Assembly: GCA_016872855.1 (NCBI GenBank)
Contig: VGYV01000004.1
Coordinates: forward strand, 1 to 36,963
Origin: Planctomycetota bacterium
Lineage (GTDB): Bacteria > Planctomycetota > PUPC01 > DSUN01
Direction: 5' to 3'
Length of the DNA stretch: 36,963 nt
In this document: positions 22,472-29,195 of the stretch, piece after piece
Position numbering within the stretch: the stretch's first letter is position 1
Layout: the number at the start of each line of letters is the position of its first letter
Program-made: the position numbers and the translations under genes
The notes under the pieces: generated by a model
What the model saw: only the letters and a program-made list of their open reading frames with translations
Databases searched by the model: none
What the model was told of the DNA's origin: nothing

Positions 22472-25400
22472 TCAGCCAAGGCTCTTGAGCAGGTCGGCGG
22501 CGCGGGACTTGAGGTCGGCGGCGGCCGTGGAGGCGGGCGGGCGGCCCGGGGGCTGGCGGAATCCGGGCTCGCCCGGCTGGTTCTCGGTCGCGGCGGCAGT
22601 GAGGAGGCGGCGGGCCGCATCCTCGTCGCCCGCATCGAGGGCGCACCAGCCGGCCCAGTAGAGCGCGTCGGCGTCGTCGGTGAGGGTGGGCTTGCCGACG
22701 GCGAGGTGGTGCGGGTAGTCGGCGGCAGACTCGAAGTGCTGACGGGCCGTCGCCAGTTCGCCGGCGTCCTTCGCGCGGTGGCCGAGGGCCATGTGGGCGT
22801 CCTTCCAGAGCGCGCGCGGGCGGGCCTCGCCTTCCCAGGGCTTGAAACGGCAGGTCGAGAGGAGCTGCACGGTGCGCTCGGGCGCGCCGGTGCGCAGGCA
22901 GGCGTCCGCCCAGCGGGCAAGGACCTGCCACTTGGCCTTCACAGCGTCGGGCGCACCGTCGAGGGCAGCCACGCGCTCGGCGTGGCGGCCGGAGGCCGAG
23001 AGGATGTGGTCGCGCTCGAGCCAGAGCCGCCACGAGGCGGTTTCGAGTTTCGAGTTCCGCGTTTCGAGTGAGGAGAGGGCGTTGGTGTAGGCATCGAGGG
23101 CTTCGGGGGCGTTGTGCTGCTTGCGCCAGCGATGGAGGCCGAGGTTGCGCCAGGCGAGGACGGCGACCTCGCCGCAGCCAGAGAGAGCGGTGGCGCGGGT
23201 CCAGTGGTCGGCCGCCTCGTCCCAGCGGGCGAGCGAGGCGAGGCAGTTACCGAGGAGGAGGTGGGCGAGGGGGTCATCGGGGCAGAGCAGGAGGGCGGCG
23301 CGAAGGGCCTCGGCGTCCTCGACGCGGTGGGGGTTGACGAAGAGGGGCGATTGCTGGGCGGCCTCGCGGGCGGCGGCGAGGGCCTCGGTCGCCTGGCCTT
23401 GCCGCCAGTGGCAGAGGGCCAGGTGGTAGAGGAGCATCGCCTTGCGGGCCGGGTCGGCCCGGCGGCAGGCAACGTCCCGCAGCCAGGCGGCGGCATCGTC
23501 CCAGGCGCCCAAGCGTTCGTAGTCGCAGGCCACTTCCAGGTACGCCTGCGGGTCGCAGCCGAAGACCTCGCGAACAGCGGCGTCAACTGCTCTGGGCGGC
23601 GTGTCCCCTGTGGGCGGCGTGTCCCCACGTCGCGATGCGTGGGGCAGGGTGACATTCGCGCTTTCGCGCGAAAGCGCGAATGACCCCGGCCCCAAGGCGC
23701 GGGGCGGAGACGCCCCGCCCACAGCAGACAGGAAGTGGCGCTCGGTCCACAGGAGGGGTTCGAGCGGGGACTCCTTCTCGCATTCGTCGAGGAGGGTGCG
23801 GGCGCTGTCGAGTGCGCCGGCCTTGCGCGCGGCGAAGGCGGCGAGGGCCACAATGCGGCTCTCGTGGGGGCTGCGCTCGGAGGCCAAGCCGAAGAGGTCG
23901 AGAGCGGAGAGCGCATCGCCCCCGCGCAAGGCCATCTCGCCAAGGAGCGCGGCGGCCGACGCCCTGTAGCGGGGGCTGCGAAGCAGGGCGTGGAGCTGGG
24001 CAATCGGCTCGCCCCCCTCCTGGGCCATCGCCACGCTGAGCAACCAGAGGGCGTCCTCGCTCTGCGGGTCGGCGGCAAGGGCCTTGCCCGCCCACTCCTT
24101 CGCGGCCTCAGTCTGGCCCCGCTTGAGGTGAATCTGGGCCAGGCCGTTCATCGCCGCGAGGCAGGCGGGGTCGAGGTCCAGCGCCTTGCGGTAGCATTCG
24201 GCGGCGGCGGAGAGGTCGTTGTACTGCTCGTGGCCCCTGGCCTTGAGGAGCCAGCCCTGGAGCGTCGTCGGCGTGTCCTCGAGCGATGCATCGGGCAGGC
24301 CAATGTGGGGCGGCGCGCCGTCGAGCGCCGGTTGAACGGCGTCGCCCTCAAGACGGAGCAACACCTTCTCCTCGTTGAGCTCGACCGTGACCGGCCCGTC
24401 GCCATGGAGCGGGACGCGGAGGGAGCGCTTCTGGCCGGGAGCGAAGGCGGCGCGCGTGGACTTCAGAATCCGTTCGCCCTGCCGCACGATGATGGCCGTC
24501 TCCTCGATGCGTGCGAGGGCAAGGAGGCGCAGGACGAGTTCGCGCCTGTGGGCGGGGCCTCCGCGCCCCGCGCGGGGCAGAGACGCCCCGCCCACAACGC
24601 GCCCCGCGCGGGGCAGAGACGCCCCGCCCACAACGGCATTCAGGACGAGGCCGCCCGCGGCGTGGACGGCGCCGCCGAGGCCCCAGATGGGCGCCCAACT
24701 CTCGTCCCACTCCTCGACCGCGCCCGGCGCCAGGAGGCGGTGGACGCCCTGGTGGACGAAGCGGCCGCTCTGAAGCTCCACATAGGGCTCGCCCCGGGCG
24801 TTGAGGAGCTCCGCCCACATCTTGCCATGGCCGCCAGGCCCCCAGGAGAACATCTTGCGGCCCGGCACCTCGAAGCGCGATGCCTGGTGCACCACTCCGC
24901 AGTCGAGGTCCTCGTAGTAGCCGCCGAACCAGTCGGCCCGCAGGTCCTTCGCAAAGATGTCGCCGCCGCGGGTGAGGTTGGCGAAGCGGCTGAGGTCCCG
25001 GCCCTCGCTCATCGGGAAGCTTGCGTCGCGGTCGGCCCCGTACCACCAGGAGAAGACCTTGGTGGCGGGCAGGAGGAGGCGAAGGTCGTGGCGGGCCGGC
25101 ACGGCGCTGTTCGACCAGAAGTAGATGCGGTGGTGGAAGGGCGTGCGGTTGTGGAGGCGGATGCGGACGTGGAGCCGCCAGTCGTCGGGCCACAGCGTGA
25201 GGGCCACCTGCCAGGCCATGCGCGTGAGGTGCTCGATGCCGCCGACGAGAATGGTTGCAGCGCCGTCCTTCTCCTCGCTGGTGTGCCACGACACGCGGTC
25301 GCTCGTCGTGACCATGTGGCCGACGTGTGGGAAGTTCCACTCGATCCCCCCCGCCCACCAGGCGCCGCGCATGGCCACGAGGCCGAGCTTGAGCGGCACA

Positions 25401-25672
25401 TTGTGGTAGAAGACCTCGCGCTCGTGCACCAGGTCGCGCAGCGACAGCACGTGGCCGCCCAGCTCGGGCAGCACGGTGAGCCGCAGGAGGCCGTTGTCGA
25501 GCACCACCGCCTGGAACTCCCGCTCCTCCATCTCATCCGTCAGGTCGTCCTGCATCGGATAGGGATAAACGGGCCGCCAGTTGCCCCGCGGCAGGGGCGG
25601 GAAGGGGTCCTCGTGGAAGCGGGAGACAGAGAGGGTCATGGGCACGACCCGAGCGGACACACGCTGCGGCAC
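22472..25672 (-). CDS. DUF5107 and TPR-repeat protein with repeat-derived inserts
   Basis: A 1066-residue protein. The N-terminal half (about 40-430) is the DUF5107 beta-rich domain (VLPELGGHVLSLRDLV, GGIEWNFPHVGHM, RIRLHNRTPFHHRIYFWSN). The rest is TPR arrays (AAECYRKALDLDPACLAAMN, AKEWAGKALAADPQSEDAL, ATEALAAAREAAQQSP). DUF5107 proteins are thought to bind or process carbohydrate by fold similarity to galactose mutarotase-like sandwiches; this is inference. The GTG at 25672 is preferred because AGGAG lies 7 nt upstream, while the ATG at 25639 has no Shine-Dalgarno. Three segments encoded by repeats break the domains: about 347-370 (VVGGASLPRAGR twice), 650-691 (Gly/Pro-rich) and 867-877 (ETRNSKLET). 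No signal peptide is seen. Confidence 0.8.
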   Translation of the reverse strand: MPQRVSARVVPMTLSVSRFHEDPFPPLPRGNWRPVYPYPMQDDLTDEMEEREFQAVVLDNGLLRLTVLPELGGHVLSLRDLVHEREVFYHNVPLKLGLVAMRGAWWAGGIEWNFPHVGHMVTTSDRVSWHTSEEKDGAATILVGGIEHLTRMAWQVALTLWPDDWRLHVRIRLHNRTPFHHRIYFWSNSAVPARHDLRLLLPATKVFSWWYGADRDASFPMSEGRDLSRFANLTRGGDIFAKDLRADWFGGYYEDLDCGVVHQASRFEVPGRKMFSWGPGGHGKMWAELLNARGEPYVELQSGRFVHQGVHRLLAPGAVEEWDESWAPIWGLGGAVHAAGGLVLNAVVGGASLPRAGRVVGGASLPRAGRGGPAHRRELVLRLLALARIEETAIIVRQGERILKSTRAAFAPGQKRSLRVPLHGDGPVTVELNEEKVLLRLEGDAVQPALDGAPPHIGLPDASLEDTPTTLQGWLLKARGHEQYNDLSAAAECYRKALDLDPACLAAMNGLAQIHLKRGQTEAAKEWAGKALAADPQSEDALWLLSVAMAQEGGEPIAQLHALLRSPRYRASAAALLGEMALRGGDALSALDLFGLASERSPHESRIVALAAFAARKAGALDSARTLLDECEKESPLEPLLWTERHFLSAVGGASPPRALGPGSFALSRESANVTLPHASRRGDTPPTGDTPPRAVDAAVREVFGCDPQAYLEVACDYERLGAWDDAAAWLRDVACRRADPARKAMLLYHLALCHWRQGQATEALAAAREAAQQSPLFVNPHRVEDAEALRAALLLCPDDPLAHLLLGNCLASLARWDEAADHWTRATALSGCGEVAVLAWRNLGLHRWRKQHNAPEALDAYTNALSSLETRNSKLETASWRLWLERDHILSASGRHAERVAALDGAPDAVKAKWQVLARWADACLRTGAPERTVQLLSTCRFKPWEGEARPRALWKDAHMALGHRAKDAGELATARQHFESAADYPHHLAVGKPTLTDDADALYWAGWCALDAGDEDAARRLLTAAATENQPGEPGFRQPPGRPPASTAAADLKSRAADLLKSLG
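23041..23073. repeat. TTTCGAG repeats within the DUF5107-TPR gene
   Basis: GTTTCGAG/GTTCCGCG units occur in near-tandem order, read as LETRNSKLET between two TPR helices. Confidence 0.5.
23600..23725. repeat. composite palindromic insert in the DUF5107-TPR gene
   Basis: It contains two GGGCGGCGTGTCCCC direct repeats, a perfect loopless 28-nt palindrome at 23654-23681 (ATTCGCGCTTTCGC and its complement), and a GGGGCGGAGACGCCCC hairpin related to family G at 24563-24634. It is read in frame as about 42 residues (VGGASPPRALG, RRGDTPPTGDTPPRA). Confidence 0.75.
24563..24634. repeat. 36-bp perfect tandem repeat in the DUF5107-TPR gene, family G
   Basis: Units 24563-24598 and 24599-24634 are identical, each with a GCCCCGCGCGGGGC palindrome and GACGCCCCGCCCAC. 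Being 36 bp, each adds exactly 12 residues (VVGGASLPRAGR). Confidence 0.85.
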
Positions 25673-25732
25673 GAACAAGCTCCTGGAAAGAGTTGCGGTT
25701 GTCTCTTCCACGCGACGAACAAGTCCCGAAGG

Positions 25733-25903
25733 GACGATAGGGTTTTGCCGGCGGCGTAAGCCGCCGGATCGCGGAGCGGCCAGAACCAAGCCCCGGAGGG
25801 GCGAAAGGACCCGGCGTTCCTTTCGCCCCGTCGGGGCTGCGCCTCTGGCATCACCCTTCCGGCGGCTCACGCCGCCGGCAAAACCCTATCGCTCCTTCGG
25901 AGC
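25733..25903. repeat. nested palindromic element, family H
   Basis: The outer arms GTCCCGAAGGGACGATAGGG...CCGGCGGC (25733-25767) and its inverted counterpart (25859-25903) enclose a second palindrome, AGCCCC.GAGGGGCGAAAGGA / CCTTTCGCCCC.CGGGGCT (25789-25838). The right arm encodes the last residues (SPAPKER) and stop codon of the PQQ-propeller gene. The left arm lies about 60 bp upstream of the DUF5107 start. Confidence 0.8.
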
Positions 25904-28900
25904 TGGGCTGGGGATGTTCCCCGCCCAGGCGGCCACTTCGGGCTGATGAACCATTGCGAACGAGCAGCGAATGGGGTAGTTGCACACGCAGCCCACCGTG
26001 TAATTGGGCACGCTCACGATGCCGTCGGCCGCGACCAGGCTGTTGCTGCACCCCGAGCGGATATTCCGCAGGTAGTAGCGCGCGCGGGACTGCGCGTCTA
26101 CGTAGCAGGCCGTCGTGTCGCGCATGAGGAAGAGGTGCTGGCTGCCGACGGCGTAGTTGCAGCCGCTCGTCTTGCGGAAGAGGGGCGTCTTGTCGAGGGG
26201 CTTGCCGGTCGCGGTGTCGAAGGGGATGCCACCCTGGTGGACGAACGTGTCCCCGCGGAGGATCAGCGGCTGGGCGCCGAGGGCCTGCTCCCAGACGAGT
26301 TCGCCGGTCGCCGCCTTGTAGGCCCGCCCACGGCTGTACTTGCCCGTGATAAGGATGTCTTGAGCCTCCGAATACGCGAGCCAGTCGTCGTGGGCCATCT
26401 GCGCGGTCCAGCCGCCGATGGCGTAGACGCGATAGGCATTCTCGACGTTTGCGCTCCAGCGGACGGCGCCCGTGCGGGCGTCGAGGGCGAGGATTTCGCA
26501 GGGCATGGTCTTCGGCACCGCCTTGGGGTCCTCCAGCGCCTTGGTCTGGACGGCGGAGGGCGAATCAATGGCGAACACAGTGCCCCGACCGATGGCGAGG
26601 GCGTTGTTGTTGAAGCGCTGCTTCGCCTGCCGCGTCCAGAGGGTCGCGCCCGTCTTGCGGTCGAGGGCGACGAGGAGCGTGCTGTCCCAGAGCCCCTTCT
26701 CGATGATCCGTACCTTCTCGAAGGCCACGGCGACGACGATCACGTCGTCGCCCACGCGGATGTCAGAGACGAGGGGCTTGCGCTGGGCAGGTGGTGGCAC
26801 AGGCATCTTGCCTGTGTCCCCCACAGGCGGGACGCCTGTGCCACCCTGCTCTGCCGCCTGGTAGGTGAACTTCGCCTTCTCGGCGCCCGTGGCGGGGTCG
26901 AGGATGGTGCAGGCATCGTTCGCGGCCACATATATGCCGTCGGGTTGCGCGGCGAAGCGGGTGAATGCCTCGGTCTTGGCCCGCCACAGGTGGCGGCCGG
27001 TATAGGCATCGTAGGCGAAGAGCGCCCGCATCGGCAGTGAGTAGGCAAAGACGCGGCCCCCCACCACCTGCGGCTTCACGCCGATGCCATAGTCGTTGTT
27101 CGTCCAGAACTCGTTCTCCCCCTCCTGCCCGTACCAGAGGATGCCCAGCGGCGCCTTGACCAGTTGGTCCTTCGAGAAGAACGAGCGCGCGGCGTCGCCG
27201 CACTCGTGGGTCCACGAGGCCGAGCCGGCCAGCGGCCCCTTCAGCTTCACCATCGTGGTCTTGTCTCCCTCGACCGAGCAGATCGCGCCGCCGTAGGGGT
27301 GGAGGACGTCGCGGAGCTTCTCCATCGCCTCCCGGCTCGGGAAGCCTGTCTCCGAGACGATCAGGCTGGCGAGGTAGGACGGGAAGTGGGACGCGAAGGG
27401 GTCGCCCACGAACAGCTCGGCCTTCGTGCCGTAGACGCCGGCGGCTACCAGCTTCTCGTGGAATGCCCGCACCTTCGCCGCATCCGCATCCACGCCAATC
27501 ACCCGCAGGTTCGGCTGCGCAACCAGATGGTACAGGAACCGTCCATCGTTGAGGCCGAGGACCAGGGCATAGCCTTCCGACCGTTCGATGGGAACCTGGG
27601 GGAGCTTGGGCAGCGGAACGGTGGCAAGAGGCCATGTCTGCGCCTCCGCCTTGTCGCCGCTGAAGCAGAAGAGGCCGCCCTCTTTCGTGGCGACGAAGAG
27701 CTTGCCGTCGGCGGCGGCCATCGAGGAGGGCGTGCCGTCGAGGGCGTGGTGCCAGACGACACGCGGTTGGCGGCCCTCCGCCGGAAGCTCGACGGCGAGG
27801 AGGGTCTTCCCCGCGTGGCCGTAGAGGCGGTTGCCCGCCTTGATCAGCGCGTCGCTGGCGGGCTTGGACTTCGCGTGCTCGGTCTCGAGCTTCCACAGTT
27901 CGGGCAGGTCCCACCGCCAGGGGCGGGCATCGTGCGTGCCGTGCAGCTTCGTCTCGTATTCCGACACGGCGGGGCGCGCGAGGTCGTAGGCGTAGAAGAC
28001 ACCTTGCTGCGAGCCATAGGCGACGCCACGTTCGAGCGCGGACCAGGCGGAGAGGCCAGGCTGCATCTTGTAGGGGAAGATAGGCGCCTCGAACAGGTGC
28101 ACCTTCTTGACGTCGAAGCGCTTCGGCGCGGCGTCGCCCGCCTCGGCCCAGCGGCTGCCCACCTCGCGGCCCGTCGTGATGTCCACCGCCCCGGCCCGCC
28201 CGACGAAGGCGAGGTTGCCCATCGCCGCCAGGCGGCACTCGCCGTGGCGATAGCCCTGCACGTAGCGGAGCACCTTGCCCGACTTGCGGTCGAGCACGGC
28301 CGGCATCGAGCGGCCGTTGGGCACGAGCAACATGTCGCCCGCGACGGCCAGGTGGCCCTGGGGCGAGAGGCCCGTGTCGAACAGCTCGTTGTGGTCAATC
28401 CGTACCTTCTCGATCAGGTTCGCCTCGCCGTTGCGCCACAGCACGCGGCCCGTCTCGGCCTCGACCGCGGCCACGAACACCCCAAGCGTCGGCCACACGC
28501 CCGCGCCGAAGTAGAGCACGCCATCGGCGAGCACCGGGCCGCCGCGGACCGGCCAGTAGGAGATGAGCCGCGCGTTGCCCAGGTGGTAGCGTTGGGGCCG
28601 GTCGTCGGGCGCGCCCCGCACCTTCCAACGCAGCGTGCCCCTCGCCGCGTCGAGGCAGTAGAGCCAGCCGTCGTCCGAGCCGAAGCATACGCGGTCCTTC
28701 CACGCCACGGGCGCCAGCCGCACCGGGCCGTTGGCGAGGAACCACCAGAGCCGCTCCCCCGTCTCCGTGCTGTAGGCCGTCAACGTGCCGTCGTTCGCCG
28801 AGGCGAGGAACACCCTCTTGCCAAGCACTACCGGCTCATGCGATGCGTCGAAGTGGAGCCGCGGCTCGTTCGGCCAGGCGGGCCGGGGCGGGGGCAACTT

Positions 28901-29047
28901 GCGCATCCAGCGGACGTATAGCTCGGCCGGCAGCGCCTCCGCCGTCGCGCCCGTGCGGCTGGCGTCGCCGCGCCACATCGGCCAGTCGGCGCCCACGGCG
29001 CACGCCCCAAGCATCCCCAACGCGACTCCCATTGCCAGGCGTCTCAT
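25886..29047 (-). CDS. PQQ-like beta-propeller protein with embedded methyltransferase-like domain
   Basis: A 1053-residue secreted protein. Signal peptide MRRLAMGVALGMLGACAVGA. Repeated propeller blades follow (DWPMWRGDASRTG, TGERLWWFLANGPV, GTLRWKVRGAPDD, TGRVLWRNGEANL, TGRHLWRAKTEAF, TGATLWTRQAKQRF, TGAVRWSANVENAY, TGELVWEQALGAQ). Around residues 480-570 the propeller is interrupted by a Rossmann-like segment (GYALVLGLNDGRFLYHLV, LRVIGVDADAAKVRAF, AELFVGDPF) resembling class I SAM-dependent methyltransferases; several catalytic features cannot be confirmed. Near 735-752 a repeat-encoded GGTGVPPVGDTGKMPVPP is inserted. The ATG at 29047 has GGAG 8 nt upstream. It is divergent from the heparinase gene. 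Its C-terminus (SPAPKER) is encoded by a dispersed palindrome. Confidence 0.82.
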   Translation of the reverse strand: MRRLAMGVALGMLGACAVGADWPMWRGDASRTGATAEALPAELYVRWMRKLPPPRPAWPNEPRLHFDASHEPVVLGKRVFLASANDGTLTAYSTETGERLWWFLANGPVRLAPVAWKDRVCFGSDDGWLYCLDAARGTLRWKVRGAPDDRPQRYHLGNARLISYWPVRGGPVLADGVLYFGAGVWPTLGVFVAAVEAETGRVLWRNGEANLIEKVRIDHNELFDTGLSPQGHLAVAGDMLLVPNGRSMPAVLDRKSGKVLRYVQGYRHGECRLAAMGNLAFVGRAGAVDITTGREVGSRWAEAGDAAPKRFDVKKVHLFEAPIFPYKMQPGLSAWSALERGVAYGSQQGVFYAYDLARPAVSEYETKLHGTHDARPWRWDLPELWKLETEHAKSKPASDALIKAGNRLYGHAGKTLLAVELPAEGRQPRVVWHHALDGTPSSMAAADGKLFVATKEGGLFCFSGDKAEAQTWPLATVPLPKLPQVPIERSEGYALVLGLNDGRFLYHLVAQPNLRVIGVDADAAKVRAFHEKLVAAGVYGTKAELFVGDPFASHFPSYLASLIVSETGFPSREAMEKLRDVLHPYGGAICSVEGDKTTMVKLKGPLAGSASWTHECGDAARSFFSKDQLVKAPLGILWYGQEGENEFWTNNDYGIGVKPQVVGGRVFAYSLPMRALFAYDAYTGRHLWRAKTEAFTRFAAQPDGIYVAANDACTILDPATGAEKAKFTYQAAEQGGTGVPPVGDTGKMPVPPPAQRKPLVSDIRVGDDVIVVAVAFEKVRIIEKGLWDSTLLVALDRKTGATLWTRQAKQRFNNNALAIGRGTVFAIDSPSAVQTKALEDPKAVPKTMPCEILALDARTGAVRWSANVENAYRVYAIGGWTAQMAHDDWLAYSEAQDILITGKYSRGRAYKAATGELVWEQALGAQPLILRGDTFVHQGGIPFDTATGKPLDKTPLFRKTSGCNYAVGSQHLFLMRDTTACYVDAQSRARYYLRNIRSGCSNSLVAADGIVSVPNYTVGCVCNYPIRCSFAMVHQPEVAAWAGNIPSPAPKER
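26793..26845. repeat. in-frame REP doublet in the PQQ-propeller gene, family A
   Basis: The outer arms GGTGGCACAGGC / GCCTGTGCCACC are perfect. Each half forms its own CACAGGC...GCCTGTG hairpin. A single GTAG-headed half of this family occurs at 33841-33865. Confidence 0.8.
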
Positions 29048-29093
29048 CGGCTGCTCCACAGACTCCCCGGCCGCCCCTCCGCCGCGACCGTTC

Positions 29094-29121
29094 ATCCTAC
29101 CAAGTCTCCGCTCCCGTGCAA
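29094..29121 (-). promoter_or_regulatory. sigma70-type promoter of the PQQ-propeller gene
   Basis: TTGCAC (29121-29116), 16-bp spacer, TAGGAT (29099-29094) on the minus strand. Confidence 0.5.
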
Positions 29122-29146
29122 GTGGGAGCGAGCGATGGCACTTGCA
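29117..29146. promoter_or_regulatory. inverted repeat between divergent promoters, possible operator
   Basis: TGCAAGTG (29117-29124), 14 bp, CACTTGCA (29139-29146). Each arm overlaps the -35 of one of the two divergent promoters, so a single bound dimer could control both the propeller and heparinase genes. No regulator gene is adjacent; this is inference. Confidence 0.4.
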
Positions 29147-29170
29147 ATGCGCGGCCCGCCGGAGTAGCCT
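29142..29170 (+). promoter_or_regulatory. sigma70-type promoter of the heparinase gene
   Basis: TTGCAA (29142-29147), 17-bp spacer, TAGCCT (29165-29170). Confidence 0.45.
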
Positions 29171-29195
29171 CAGTGCGAAGGAGGCCACCACCGCC

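Noticed and set aside
25639-25639. ATG at 25639 as start of the DUF5107 gene
   Set aside because: No Shine-Dalgarno; the in-frame GTG at 25672 has AGGAG at ideal spacing.
23735-25759. 674-aa plus-strand frame across the DUF5107 gene
   Set aside because: Antisense shadow with biased composition; the opposite strand shows clear domains and a Shine-Dalgarno.
27164-28921. 585-aa plus-strand frame across the PQQ-propeller gene
   Set aside because: Antisense of repeated propeller blades; no supporting signals.
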